A stretch of DNA of 64,000 nucleotides from Trichomonas vaginalis G3 (GCF_026262505.1 NC_067206.1:32255896-32319895), one strand, 5' to 3'; positions 19,976 through 30,808 are shown, counted from the first letter of the stretch. Translations and numbers: made by a program. The notes: generated from the sequence alone by a model not told the origin.

Positions 19976-21061
19976 ATGAGCTTGAAAGAAGTATTCGAAC
20001 AACATCCATGGAGGTCATTTAAGAAGTTCAATGAAGCTGCAAAGAGTTGGGGATTTACTAACAGAGCTGAAGTGAAAAGGTTCTTTGACAAAAATGTTGT
20101 ACATCAAACAAAAATAAACCCTTACGACTACTTTTTACCAATTTACTCCAACACTCCAGACGCATACCAATTTGACACTCTCATTCAAAGCAGAAAAGGA
20201 GGACATAAACCATTCCTCATCTTCATTAATGTTAACACTCGCAAAGCATATGCATATCCAATGATGAATAAAGGAACTCGTGAAGTGTTAAGAGTTTTAC
20301 AAAAGTTTGTAGCAGAACATAGCCCAAGTACTTTAACATCAGACCAAGACAGTGCATATCTCAGCAATGAAATCACAGATTTTCTCATTAAGCATAACAT
20401 AACTCACTACACTACTGAAGACCATAACCATAACATACTCGGCATCATAAACCGCTTCATAAGAACGCTCAGAGATTTAAATCAAGAGCGAGACTTTACC
20501 GAAGAAACAATGAAACATTTTCTCGAAGTATATAATTCCTCAACACATTCTACAACAGGACATACACCAAATTCAATGACACAACAACAAGAAGAAAAGT
20601 ATATACAAAAGAAACGAAGCCAAACACAAAATATCAGAAATTCAACACAATTTACCCTCATTCCTGGTACAAAAGTTCGTGTAGTTCTTGACGACAAACC
20701 GTTGACAAAGAAACGTTTAAGGTTAAGTCGAAATTATTATATCGTAGACTCTACGCAAGGTAATGGATATCTTATAAAAGCTGCCGACGACTCTATTGCG
20801 TTTTATCCTCGACATAAATTAGTCGAAAGTAGTAATGGCAAACTTGCTGAAACCATTGACGAAGCAAAGCGAGGAGTGGTTATTGAAATACTTGACTACA
20901 ACATAAACGATGACACTTATAAAGTAAGATATGAAGGAGGTGTTGAAGATGTTATACCATCTAAGAACTTGAGAGAGTCAAAGCCAACACATCTGGGACC
21001 ATTAGAGCGGGAGTACTGGAAAGACAAAAATATGCCAGAAAGAATAAGAAAATTCTTCTAA
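19976..21061 (+). CDS. Retroviral-type integrase, Maverick B (361 aa)
   Basis: The frame is open from an ATG preceded by ACTTTACATAA. The catalytic core of the rve fold covers about residues 60-200: YQFDTL strand, FLIFINVNTRKAYAYPM, LTSDQDSAY, a helix with DFLIKHNITHYTTED, and a final helix with FIRTLRDLN. The C-terminal region (about 215-330) is basic and beta-rich, with FTLIPGTKVRVVLDD and a chromo-like segment VVIEILDYNINDDTYKVRYEGG that includes aromatic residues and may bind histone tails. Integrases of Mavericks join the element ends to target DNA. The start follows the fibre gene by 40 bases on the same strand. Confidence 0.9.
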   Translation: MSLKEVFEQHPWRSFKKFNEAAKSWGFTNRAEVKRFFDKNVVHQTKINPYDYFLPIYSNTPDAYQFDTLIQSRKGGHKPFLIFINVNTRKAYAYPMMNKGTREVLRVLQKFVAEHSPSTLTSDQDSAYLSNEITDFLIKHNITHYTTEDHNHNILGIINRFIRTLRDLNQERDFTEETMKHFLEVYNSSTHSTTGHTPNSMTQQQEEKYIQKKRSQTQNIRNSTQFTLIPGTKVRVVLDDKPLTKKRLRLSRNYYIVDSTQGNGYLIKAADDSIAFYPRHKLVESSNGKLAETIDEAKRGVVIEILDYNINDDTYKVRYEGGVEDVIPSKNLRESKPTHLGPLEREYWKDKNMPERIRKFF

Positions 21062-21189
21062 ACTTTTTCATTAGATGTAAATCAGACATGAATGAGAACA
21101 GTCATGTATTATTAATGGTACCATTTATTTTAACATAAAGACGCAAAGCGGCGAGGACGAAGTCCATGACCAAAAATAATGTTTAGGGT

Positions 21190-21417
21190 AGATGGTTAGA
21201 TCTAACCTCATTTCTACCCTCATTTTTTGTATTTGACGGGATTAATTCTTGATTTCAGGGATTTTTTGACGAAGTGCAAATCTTCACTTCGTCAAAAATA
21301 ACAGTTATCTAACCTCATTTCTACCCTCATTTTTTGTATTTGACGGGATTAATTCTTGATTTCAGGGATTTTTTGACGAAGTGCAAATCTTCACTTCGTC
21401 AAAAATAACAGTTATCT
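21190..21417 (+). repeat. Two direct copies of a 110 bp unit with a strong hairpin
   Basis: Each unit contains ACCTCATTTCTACCCTC, ATTTGACGGGATTAATTC and then a perfect hairpin TTTTTGACGAAGTG / CACTTCGTCAAAAA with an eight-base loop. Hairpins lie at about 21267-21302 and 21372-21410. The position directly after the integrase gene and before the KilA-N genes suggests an RNA 3' end or a recombination-derived duplication. Confidence 0.85.
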
Positions 21418-21450
21418 AATGAAAAATGAAAGTTATTTCTTATTTATCTC

Positions 21451-21966
21451 ATGAAAGTTGTTGGAAAATAAGTCCTGGGAAGAGTATTATAAGGCGTTTT
21501 GTGAAGAATATAGCAACCGTCGGAATACAGACGGTTGCTTTTTATACAAAATTCATGCAGGAATTCCTGATGAAATCAAACAGGTTAGAGGAACGTATGT
21601 AGACCCAAGACTTATAAACTATATAGCAATGTGGGCTTCTCCAAAATATTGCATAGCAGTTGGAAAATTATGGACTCCATAGACAAGAAAGTTCATGAGA
21701 AATTAGATGAAGAAGAACTTGAAGATACAGTAGAGAATGCTAAACCTTTGTTCGAACAAGAAGTTAGAAAAATGCATGAAAAACAATTAGAACATGAACG
21801 TGAGATATGTTATGATTATAGAGATTCTCCATACGAACTAGACCAATGGGAACAAGAAGATTTAAAGAGAGAATTTAGAGAATATGAACTCGCTAAGATA
21901 GCATTAGAAACTGCAGAAAAGAAGTTAAAAGTTTGGGGTCGTTTTGTACAAAAATATTGTGAGTAA
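21451..21966 (+). pseudogene. KilA-N-domain protein, Maverick B, copy 1, decayed
   Basis: The stretch IPDEIKQVRGTYVDPRLINYIAMWASPKYC matches the KilA-N signature (G-YV-P-L----A-WAS--Y), as in poxvirus and phage DNA-binding proteins and as in the neighbouring gene at 22801. The C-terminal part is a charged coiled coil ending KLKVWGRFVQKYCE. The locus looks broken about once or twice. A perfect 10 bp stem AGCAACCGTC / GACGGTTGCT at 21512-21539 followed by TTTT lies within it. Confidence 0.68.
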
Positions 21967-22202
21967 ATGAACCATTTATTTTTGCTGAATTCAGCACAAA
22001 ATTCTGAGTAAAATGACATATGGCACGTGTCAAACCGTTGAGTTTTCACACATTTTAAAAATTGCTGCGGAAAGTTCGTCAAAAAAGTGAAGGTTCCCGA
22101 CGGTTTCAAACCGCCATACTTTACATGAAGATAGTTTACAATGTCAACTAAATATCATGTACGATAGAAACGGTTATGTAAAGTTTACATTTTGTAAAGT
22201 TT

Positions 22203-22440
22203 TGTCCTGATTCAAGACAAGTCTTGTATTTTTTCAGAACAAGTCTTGTATTTTTTCAAGACAAATCTTGTCCTGATTCAGAACAAGACTTGCACTTTTT
22301 AGTCAGTTTTTCTTGTAAAGTTCTCAAATTTGAGAACAATTGTCCTGATTCAAGACAAGTCTTGTATTTTTTCAGAACAAGTCTTGTATTTTTTCAAGAC
22401 AAATCTTGTCCTGATTCAAGACAAGTCTTGCACTTTTTCA
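22203..22440 (+). repeat. Cluster of CAAGACAAGTCTTG palindromes
   Basis: Seven or so units of AAGACAAGTCTTG or GAACAAGTCTTG type, each an imperfect palindrome, are spaced by about 20 bases and arranged in two similar blocks (about 22203-22290 and 22341-22440). Between them lies TTCTCAAATTTGAGAAC, another perfect palindrome. This zone and the following AT/CT-rich stretch to 22780 precede the whole KilA-N gene and could be its control region. Three TGTCACTTTT motifs lie at about 22469, 22523 and 22547. Confidence 0.85.
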
Positions 22441-22800
22441 GGAAATCCTATCGTCCAACTTTACAAATGTCACTTTTTCAACATGATTGCATTTTGGTCG
22501 GGAAACAACTTTCTCTCATTTTGTCACTTTTTCTATCGTCGTGTTTTGTCACTTTTCCCTCAGGGTGTGTGTCAGAAAATATCCAAAATCTTTATAGCCT
22601 CGTATCTCCTTCAATTCTTGACGGTTTGACATGTATGACACACCATTCAATTCAGAATTATGTGCTGAATCTTATGACCTTCATTTGTTCGTGACTTCTT
22701 TTCACATATGTAACCATGAATTTTTAACATTTCTTTAACACAGAAAAATAAAGTTAGTTTTATTTTTATTTATTTTTTTATTTTGTATGTAAAGACAGTA

Positions 22801-23472
22801 ATGTCAACATCAGAGAACACAACAATTGCTATCGTTCATGAAGCCATTAATGAAGAATACGAGTACATACAGTATAACAAACAGTTACGTCTCATTCGTT
22901 CAGTCAAAGATGACATGTACCAAATGCAAAGTATAATGAATGCTCTTCGTTCTACAAAGCAAGCATATCATTGGTTTGAAAACCAACAGACAAAAGAACT
23001 TTTAGAAGAATTTCCTCATATGATTGCTTCCCTCGGAAAACCGAGAGAAGAGATTCCGTACGAAAATCGCAAGAATTTGGCTCCTGGTTTGAAAGGTTAT
23101 TATGTTCATAGACTTTTAGTAAACGCTGTAGCAATGTGGGCTTCACCTCGTTATGCTTGTTATATTTTCATGATGTTAGATGAACTATATAAAGCAGAAC
23201 GTGGAGAGATGGAAAAGAAACTTCATGCAAAAGATGAAGTCATTGAATCCAAAGACAAAAGCATACAGAAAAGAATACCGCGTTCAGTACCAAAAGGAAA
23301 GGAAAAGAACTATAAGTATATGATATATACTGAAGAGTTGGAGAAAGAAGAAGACAGAGATATGGTTATGTTGCATTTAGTCAGAAGAAACAACAAAAGC
23401 TTTTATGACCTTGCTAAGATTTACAATCTGACAGAAACTGGTTCTATCGTGAAAACTTACCGATTTCAATGA
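22801..23472 (+). CDS. KilA-N-domain protein, Maverick B, copy 2 (223 aa)
   Basis: The start is placed at the ATG at 22801 (MSTSENTTIAIVHEAINEEY), preceded by a T-rich tract. Residues about 60-130 hold the KilA-N-like domain: AYHWFENQQTKELLEEF, then LAPGLKGYYVHRLLVNAVAM, WASPRYACYIFMMLDELY. The C-terminal third is a charged helical region. KilA-N proteins of DNA viruses and phages bind DNA. The stop overlaps the start of the next small ORF (ATGA at 23469), which suggests coupled expression. Confidence 0.75.
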   Translation: MSTSENTTIAIVHEAINEEYEYIQYNKQLRLIRSVKDDMYQMQSIMNALRSTKQAYHWFENQQTKELLEEFPHMIASLGKPREEIPYENRKNLAPGLKGYYVHRLLVNAVAMWASPRYACYIFMMLDELYKAERGEMEKKLHAKDEVIESKDKSIQKRIPRSVPKGKEKNYKYMIYTEELEKEEDRDMVMLHLVRRNNKSFYDLAKIYNLTETGSIVKTYRFQ

Positions 23473-23627
23473 CACCGAATGAGCAAATAAAGGAAATTGT
23501 CAAAAGTACTCTTCCTCAAACACACTATGACATCAAAGGTTGCACAATACTTACATTCAAAGAAGACTTACCATTACTGAAGGAAAAAATAACAGAATAT
23601 TTCGACAACTTCAAAGAGGAAGAATAA
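23469..23627 (+). CDS. Small acidic ORF overlapping KilA-N gene (52 aa)
   Basis: The frame starts within the stop of the KilA-N gene (ATGA overlap). The product is MTPNEQIKEIVKSTLPQTHY followed by an Asp/Lys/Glu-rich helix and ends FDNFKEEE. It is too short for a family call. The overlapping start is typical of compact viral gene pairs. Confidence 0.4.
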   Translation: MTPNEQIKEIVKSTLPQTHYDIKGCTILTFKEDLPLLKEKITEYFDNFKEEE

Positions 23628-23681
23628 AAAAATCTAAGCTAATTTTATTTTTTTATAAAATTTTATCTCATATGAAAGAAC

Positions 23682-23897
23682 ATGAATTTAGAATATTCGG
23701 AACTCATGACAGAAGAAGAGAACGAACAACATGTAAAAGATTATGCAAAATTTCTGAAGGTATATAAAGCATTTAAACAATATCTAAATGCTTCTAAAGA
23801 TTATGCAAAATTTCTGAAGGTATATAAAGCTTATGAAAAAGCGTATGAAAAGTTTATACATTGGGGAATTGTTGTAAAATATCGATATGAAGACTAA
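23682..23897 (+). CDS. Small protein with internal duplication, Maverick B (71 aa)
   Basis: A short helical protein in which DYAKFLKVYKA occurs twice (about residues 19-30 and 42-53), reflecting a direct DNA duplication with AAAGATTATGCAAAATTTC. The C-terminus (FIHWGIVVKYRYED) resembles the end of the first KilA-N locus (WGRFVQKYCE), so it may derive from that coiled-coil tail. The start follows a T-rich tract. Confidence 0.45.
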   Translation: MNLEYSELMTEEENEQHVKDYAKFLKVYKAFKQYLNASKDYAKFLKVYKAYEKAYEKFIHWGIVVKYRYED

Positions 23898-23915
23898 CCA
23901 AAAATATATTTTTGC

Positions 23916-24389
23916 TTAAATAGCTTCAGGGTCAATTTCTTCAACCATTTCACTTCCTTCGTCAATGTCAATTGAAGCTTCTTCAACCTTTGGTAAGAAT
24001 TTCTGTATAACATCTTTGTTCGTTATTGTCTTCAGAGATGAAGGATAATATTTCACATTTGTTTCACCTTTCTTATATTCTTTCTGCTGCGATAAATCTA
24101 AAACAATACTGAAGAAGTCAATATTAGAGTTCTTTATAACAGTATAATGAGTATCTTTGACATTCACGAAGAAACTCTTTTGTTTCAAAACTACTGCTAA
24201 CTCTTGTGAAGTATAACGTTTGCGGTCAATGACAATAGCTAATGGTCTGACATACTGACCAAACTTAGATTCTTTCACAAACTTCTTGTTAAAGATAACA
24301 TTAACGTTTGAAGCACCATTGAACTCATTCTTGATGGCAGTAGCGAGAGCATTGTATGAAAAGAACTTGCAATCTTGCATGTGTTTCAT
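23916..24389 (-). CDS. Conserved Maverick ORF X, Maverick B (157 aa)
   Basis: This whole frame belongs to a protein type seen in all three Mavericks of the window (also 40227-40697 and 62921-63340). All begin with a short segment containing a conserved Met/Asn pattern, share a strand with RPLAIVIDRKR or PIAFAFDGKL or PVKFAIVTKNG, and end with an acidic tail (IDIDEGSEMVEEIDPEAI here). It always sits beside the replication genes, here head to head with PolB, 89 bases apart. No known family is recognised. A DNA-binding or polymerase-associated role is an inference from location. Confidence 0.65.
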   Translation of the reverse strand: MKHMQDCKFFSYNALATAIKNEFNGASNVNVIFNKKFVKESKFGQYVRPLAIVIDRKRYTSQELAVVLKQKSFFVNVKDTHYTVIKNSNIDFFSIVLDLSQQKEYKKGETNVKYYPSSLKTITNKDVIQKFLPKVEEASIDIDEGSEMVEEIDPEAI

Positions 24390-24478
24390 TAAAATAAAAA
24401 TATTAAATTATTTTGAAAAATAACTTAAAAAATGTAATCTAATTTTTTAAAAAAAATATTTTTTATTTCCTACTAAAG

Positions 24479-27400
24479 ATGTATCGGAAGTTGTCTAAGT
24501 TAGAACACTCGGAAATAAAACAACTTCTTACAGAAGCTAACATAGAAGTAGCAACACATTACGCGACAAACAAAAAAGCACTCGCTGACATCCTCAATGA
24601 CTACAATGGTGAAATAACTTATGATAGAATTCATGAGTTCATAAAGCCGCAACGCGGCGAGGACGAAGTCCATGCAAGAACTTTTCCTTTAAATGACGTT
24701 GCTATTGACTTATATCATAGACGTTCAGTACCTCATGAAGTAAGAAGAGAAATGTTTGACATAACAAATGCAAACGTTGGTGAAACAAGAAGAAGAGACG
24801 ACACACTGAAACAACAGAGAAGAGAGATGTTTAAAAGTGCTATAGAACAAGTTCGCAAAGCTAACGATGTCATTCGTTCCATTGACGACAAACCAAAAGA
24901 AGGTGAGAGATGGTTAAAGAAAGATGAAGAGAATAGGAAGAGAAATGTGAAGTCAGGCAATAGACTCATTGACTTTAACATCGAAGCTTTAGATGAACCA
25001 AACAGAGACTACTTACACAAACATTTCGGTAAGGTTTTCATGAGACTCTTAGAGAAAATTAAAATAAACTCACAACAGAGATGGATGGTATGTTATAAAC
25101 TTGGTGGAAAGTATGAATGTTCTACGTTAAACCTCAATAATATTGGAACATTACTACATCAGCTCTTGAAGGAGAACTTTATATCAGAGATAGAAGCAAA
25201 TGCTGCAGGTATTGTTGAAATGCACTATGACTTCTTCTTGACAAACATAAAGAATCTTACTGAAATAAAGATGTATGATTTAACAGAATATGAAGGCTTA
25301 ACGATGTCAGATGTAAAGAAAGGCAAACCAAAAAAGAGACCATATAGAGATGAAAGCACACTGACAAATGACCAGAAAGCCATTTTGGAAGCTCTTAAGC
25401 AAACAGGAAACCCAGCACTTATAGAAAGCTTTTGGAAAGATAATGGTGAAAAGAAGTTTTATAAGAAGAGAAGCGGTCAGTTCTGGAAGTATCTTTGCAC
25501 ATTACCTATAAATCTTGAACGCTACCAAATCTTCAATGAACTGAACAAAAGAACTGCAACACTTATGACAGAAGACAATTGTTTCGTTTATGCTTGCATT
25601 CAGGCTGGAGTAAATGAAGAAACTATTGACCACATGAGAGAAGTCATTCGTGTTAGAGACTTTCCTCAAAGTAAAGTACAAGAAATTTCTGACGCAACAG
25701 GTATAGCATTTAATGTTACCATTGGTTACTTCAATGACTCAAGACATAATGAAATAAAGAGATACATACCAAAAGAATGTGAAACTGTTCGAACTATTGA
25801 CTTACTTCTTGTTGAAGACCACTACATGCTAAATGAAAGACTTCCAATGACAACATATTTCATTCGCAACTATATAGAAATCTTGAAGGAGTGTGGTGGA
25901 ATGAACATTGAGAAACAGATGAAGATTTATACAAAGAGAGAAGATAAATATGTAGTTCGCATGGATAGAACTACACCGCTATGGGATGTTATGAAAACAT
26001 TGTGGGAGTGCAAATATTTCGAACCTATTTCTTATGGAGAACTTTTCACATATACGACTGACTTATATAAACAGAACCTTGCACCATTTAAAGATTTGAC
26101 ATATGCTCCAAAGTATTGTGTACAACTGAAGAAGAAAGCCGAGTCAAAAGAAGTAAATAAAAATAAGTGCAAGTTCATTCCTGAGCACGTTTTCTTTGCT
26201 GACTTTGAGTGTAGTACGGATGGCTTTCATAAAGCTTTTAACATCTGTTATGACAGTGAAGATGGTTCAGTGAGTGAAAGCATTTGGGGTCAGAACTGTG
26301 CAACAGAATTTTTGGAACGACTTCCTGACAAGAGTTTAATATATTTCCATAACCTCAGTTATGATATAAACTTCATCTTAAGACACATGACAGAAGTGAA
26401 AGGAACTCCCATCATTAAAGGTTCACGAACAATGCAAATAACTGGTTTATATAAAGGACGGGCAATTATTATAAAAGACTCTTACAGTGTTATAAATAAG
26501 AAGCTTAAACTATTTCCTGCTATGTTTAACTTACAAACAGGACCGAAAGAAGTATTTCCATACAACTACTACAGCAGTGTTTTGTTAGCAAATGACAACA
26601 GAACTGGTGTCATTTCTGAAGCATGTAAGTTTGTAAAAGATATTGATACGTTCATGAAAAACATAGATTCCATCAAAGGTTGCAGAATAGATGAAAACCA
26701 CTTCGACTTAGAAAAATATAGCTCATTTTATTGCAAACAAGATGTAAGAATTTTAAGAGAAGGTTTTGTTAAGTTCCGCAATGACATATTGAAAGAGTTT
26801 GATTTAAACGTATATGACTACGTTAGTATTTGTTCTATTGCTAACAAATTGTTTGAGAACAGAGTGTACTTCCCGAATGGAAATTTATATGACCTCTCAA
26901 ATAAACCAAGAGAATTTATTTCAGATGCATTCAAGGTGGAAGATGTATGCTGTCAGATAACATGAAACAAAAGAGCGAAAAGAAACTCATTGCTGACTTC
27001 GACGCTGTTTCATTATATCCATCAGCTATAGCAAGACTTTATACTTTAGAAGGAATTCCAAAGGTTATGAAGGATGAGATGTTAAGCACAGAGTATCTCA
27101 TGAGACATTTATTCGATGACGACCAAAAGGAACCCATTGGTGAAAAGTTTATGTCTGGCTTCTTTGTTCTCATTAAGATAACAGAGATTGGAATACATAG
27201 ACACTTTCCTTTAATAGTTTGTGACCCTGAACTAAATCCAGAACTTAACGTTCCCAGAAGTTCAAACACTTGCTGTTCATGTATGTTGACCATATAACAT
27301 TACAAGACCTCATAAAATATCAAGGTGTCAAATGTGAAGTGTTGCAAGGATACTATTACGATGGAAACAGAGATATTAGAATAAGAGATGAAGTAAAGAA

Positions 27401-28256
27401 GTTGTTTGAGTTAAGGTTAAAGTATAAGAAAGAAGGAAATCCTTTGCAAGAAAATATAAAGCTCATTCTGAACAGTATTTATGGCAAAACTATTCTATCT
27501 CCTATTGAGTCAAAAATAACCATAGTAGATGACAAAGATGCTATAAGATATGCCATCAGAAACTACAACCATATAGTGAAGTTCGAAGGTTTGGATGGTT
27601 CAGATAAAACTATTTTCAAGCTAACGAAAAGCATTTGCAGACACTTTAACTTCTGTCCACTTGGTGTTAATATTCTATCTATGTCGAAGAGAATAATGTG
27701 TGAAGTATTCTGTACTGCTGAAGACTTAGGAATGGACATCTTTTATAGCGATACCGACAGTATGCATCTCTACAATGAAGATATCCCTCGTTTAGCTGAA
27801 GAGTTTGAGAAACGTTATGGAAGAGTTCTCATTGGTAAAAACCTTGGTCAATTTCATAGCGACTTTGCAGAAATAACACCTGGAAAACAAAGTTTAGCAT
27901 ACAAGTCAATATTTTGTGGAAAGAAGACCTACATAGACTTACTCACAAACGATTTAAATGAAGTTGCATTCCATGCACGTTGCAAAGGTGTCAAACAAGA
28001 CGTCCTTGCTTTAACAGCTAATGAAATGTTTCCTGAAGCTATACAATGCTATTACAATGAAGATAAAGGTTTAATGGTTCCGCAAGGAAAATTTGACAAA
28101 GACTCTGAGTTCAGTGTTATGAAACTTTACAAAGCACTTCATGATGGTCAAGAGATTGGATTTGACTTATGTAAGTCTTCTAGTCCTTGCTTTGCTGAAA
28201 AGTTTAACTTTTCTATTCAGACTAAGACTTCATTCATAAGAAAGCTTAAGTTCTGA
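24479..28256 (+). pseudogene. Family B DNA polymerase, protein-primed type, Maverick B, broken
   Basis: The locus encodes a polymerase of the usual Polinton length. The N-terminal 550 residues include a region at about 25560-25830 (EDNCFVYACIQAGV, then VRTIDLLLVEDHYML) that resembles an OTU-like cysteine protease fold. The exonuclease domain starts at HVFFADFECS (about 26190), with LIYFHNLSYDINFI near 26335. Polymerase motif A is DFDAVSLYPSAI near 26995, motif B includes LILNSIYGK near 27465, and motif C is YSDTDSMHL near 27750. It looks broken in about two places. Protein-primed PolB copies the linear element from its ends. Confidence 0.9.
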
Positions 28257-28510
28257 GGTCATGAATGAGAAAAATAATAAGGTCATTTATTTTTGTCAGC
28301 AATGAGGTCATTCGTGATAAAAATAAGCCGCTAGCGGCAAGGCGAAGCCCATGTGGTCATTTACAATACTGCGATGGTAGAGTTTAAGAGTTGTGCTTCA
28401 ATGTAGAGACAGTCCTTATGGTCTGGAGGTAAGAACACTGGGCAGTTATGGTCATGAGTGGAGAACATGTCTATCCAAAACTCACGATTGAAGCCAGTTA
28501 ATTTATAGTA

Positions 28511-29814
28511 TAGGGTGTCCAAAGGTGTGTTTAGCACAAACCTGAATACTGCGAATAGAAATAAACAAGTTACATATATATAAAGTTTATTTAAATATAA
28601 TCACCATTGGATTCAATCACGCGTTCGCAGCGATCGATCCAGGCTTGAAAGACACGCTTTAAATCATCATGAGAAAATTGCTCAAATTGCTCTCTTACAA
28701 AATTTTCAAGATCATCTGGACTCGCGAATTCGCGTCCTTCAGCTCTCTTTTTTAGCGTGCCGAATAAATAAAAGTCAGAGGGTGCAATATCAGGTGAATA
28801 AATTGGGTTTGGAACAACTTTGACATTGTTTTCCACCAAGTAATTCATTACCTTATGACTTTTGTGAACTCTTGAATTATCAAAATGAATTGCAAACTTT
28901 TGTTTTTGTTGTTTGGATTTCTCAAACTCATCAGAATTGATAATTTGAGTAAGAACATTGTCAATTAGATACTGAGCATTCATCGTATTAGGTTTTTGAA
29001 GAATATCAATTGCGATGATGCCATTCACGCCCCAAAAAACCGACAACATCATCATTGGTGTGTCAATTTTTTTCTTCGGGAATGTTTGCGGATTTTCATC
29101 CTTCGGGATCCACATGATTTTGGCTTCTGTTGCATATTGAAACCAAGACTCGTCCCCTGTTACTAAAAAGCGAAACTTCTTGGATTGATACGCACCCAAT
29201 ATAGAGAGGAGCTCTTTCGAAGATTGGACTCTAGATTTTTTTTGAACTGAATTAAGATTGTGCGGAACCCAACGTGTATACGCTAGTTTGTAGTTCAAAT
29301 AATTGTGCAGATAATAACTGACTGTTGTACATGGTATCTTTGTCATCTCCTCTATCCTTCTGAGTGATGCTCTTGGGTCTTCATCTAGCGCTTGAAGAAT
29401 TGCTTTGATTTTTCTTTGATCCGGCGATTTTTTGTCAATTTTTATGATGGGCGCCTTTTTGTTCATGAAGTGATACATCCTAACATGATACGTTACAGTG
29501 GAATAGCTAGGAGCATCCATACCGAAGCATTTTACCAATGTCTCGTAGATTTTTTTACAGTCTTTGCATTTTTTTGCAAGAGCGAGGATGTTTTCTTTAT
29601 GATTCATTAAAAAAATGAAAAAAATCCCGCCAAAATTTCCCGCGAAACCGCCTCTTGTCTCAAAATTCATTTTATATCCCGGCATAGCGCCAAAATACAA
29701 CTTACTCATCATATACATATATTCATATTTTTTATTATATATTTATAATCAGCATATATCTCCTTTAATAGTCTCATATAGAGCGCTGTGCTAAACGCAC
29801 CTTTGGACACCCTA
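28511..29814 (-). mobile_element. Mariner element, Tvmar1 type
   Basis: Terminal inverted repeats GGGTGTCCAAAGGTG followed by GTTTAGCACA start at 28513 and are mirrored ending at 29812, each bordered by TA (28511-28512 and 29813-29814), the mariner target. The element of about 1.3 kb contains a single transposase gene. It interrupts the unknown gene of Maverick B. The transposase frame is intact and the repeats match almost perfectly, so the insertion is recent compared with its host element. Confidence 0.95.
28591..29607 (-). CDS. Mariner transposase (338 aa)
   Basis: The likely start is the ATG at 29607 (MNHKENILALAKKCKDCKKI), because the sequence upstream is low-complexity and not mariner-like; the frame stays open to 29718. 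An N-terminal paired-type helix-turn-helix region (about residues 10-110) binds the inverted repeats. The catalytic DDE/D core has D in VTGDESWF, D in IHFDNSRVHKS and D in PDIAPSDFYLF, with 34 residues between the second and third, i.e. the D,D34D pattern of mariners. All key residues are present. The enzyme excises and reinserts the element at TA sites. Confidence 0.95.
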   Translation of the reverse strand: MNHKENILALAKKCKDCKKIYETLVKCFGMDAPSYSTVTYHVRMYHFMNKKAPIIKIDKKSPDQRKIKAILQALDEDPRASLRRIEEMTKIPCTTVSYYLHNYLNYKLAYTRWVPHNLNSVQKKSRVQSSKELLSILGAYQSKKFRFLVTGDESWFQYATEAKIMWIPKDENPQTFPKKKIDTPMMMLSVFWGVNGIIAIDILQKPNTMNAQYLIDNVLTQIINSDEFEKSKQQKQKFAIHFDNSRVHKSHKVMNYLVENNVKVVPNPIYSPDIAPSDFYLFGTLKKRAEGREFASPDDLENFVREQFEQFSHDDLKRVFQAWIDRCERVIESNGDYI

Positions 29815-30548
29815 TATTTAGGGTTAGGAAGTGGTGAAGTTCTTGTATGACCAATGAACTCATTTTCAACTCCCTTACTTAAGTTTGAATATAATATAGC
29901 TTGCTTTCTATCCCAAATGCCAGGTGTTACAATCTTTGAAAATTCATTTTTCCTCGGAAGCATTGCATCATAATTGAAAACATTCTTGAAGTCTTCATTG
30001 GGTTCAGAGATTTGAAACCTTATACGTAATGGATTTTCTTTCTCTTTAGCTACTTCATTGAATGGTGAATATATAACAAACTGACAGTCATGTGTTCCAT
30101 CTTCATTTTCATTAAATTCATAATGAAAGTCTATAAGTTGTGGCTGACTACCTTCTTCTTTCAGTTGTGCAAGAAACACACGTAAAGGCTGTAAAGTTTG
30201 TACTTCAATGTTAAACTTTTTCTCGAACATTTCATTAAATGAAATCATACATTGCAACAATGTTGTATCGTCTTTAAAGTATTTGTATATGTGAATGTTT
30301 TGGGCGCTTAAAGACTGTTCGTCATTTTCTATCTCGACTTGAAGTATAAAGTCAACTTTCCTAAAATGCACGTGTTATATACATATTTGTTATGCCAATA
30401 TATTTTTCTTCATTTATGTTCACAATCCAGTCTGTTGGAAACTTAAACGTTACTCTGTTCCCCTTTATTTGACGTCAGGGTTTTCACTACTGAACGCAAC
30501 AGATAAAGGTATTTGTCTATACATTTAGTTCCAATAAAAATAAACCAT

Positions 30549-30808
30549 TTACTCTTTCTTCACTTCAGCTTCTTTAGCTTTTGCTTCAGCTTCTTCTCTA
30601 GCTTTTTTCGCCAGTAGTCTTGGGTTCTTTTGTCTTCCAGCAGCTAATGCAGCAAGTTTTTTTCACTAAGTTTTCTCTTTGGTCTCTCTGGCTTTTGTTC
30701 TTGTTTTTGTTCCTTCAGTTCGGATAAAATTTGCTCGCGAATTTCTTTCTTCAATGCTTCAACATCTATGACCCCTTGGGTCTTGTCCGTAGGACTTGTC
30801 TGAGTCAT
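30549..30808 (-). pseudogene. Small charged helical protein, Maverick B, broken
   Basis: The minus-strand locus starts with MTQTSPTDKTQGVIDVEALK and continues with a charged helix (EQILSELKEQKQEQKPERPK), ending in an Ala/Lys/Glu-rich tail (REEAEAKAKEAEVKKE). It looks broken about once. Composition suggests a coiled coil or a basic core protein. No family is recognised. Confidence 0.45.

Larger units (their letters stand above)
28361..30371 (-). pseudogene. Unknown Maverick B gene, split by mariner
   Basis: A minus-strand gene runs from about 30371 to a stop at 28361 with the mariner element inserted in its 3' part (28511-29814). The 5' part has strand-rich sequence (HDCQFVIYSPFNEVAKEKE; NPLRIRFQISEPNEDFKNVF) and the 3' part reads LTGFNREFWIDMF and ends LNSTIAVL. 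The first codon of the listed interval is GTG, so the start is uncertain. I do not recognise the family. It lies between PolB and the capsid genes. Confidence 0.6.

Noticed and set aside
22224-22694. 156-residue plus-strand frame with repeated FRTSLVFFQDKSCPD
   Set aside because: The repeated peptide is the translation of the CAAGACAAGTCTTG palindrome cluster, and no promoter-like tract precedes it.
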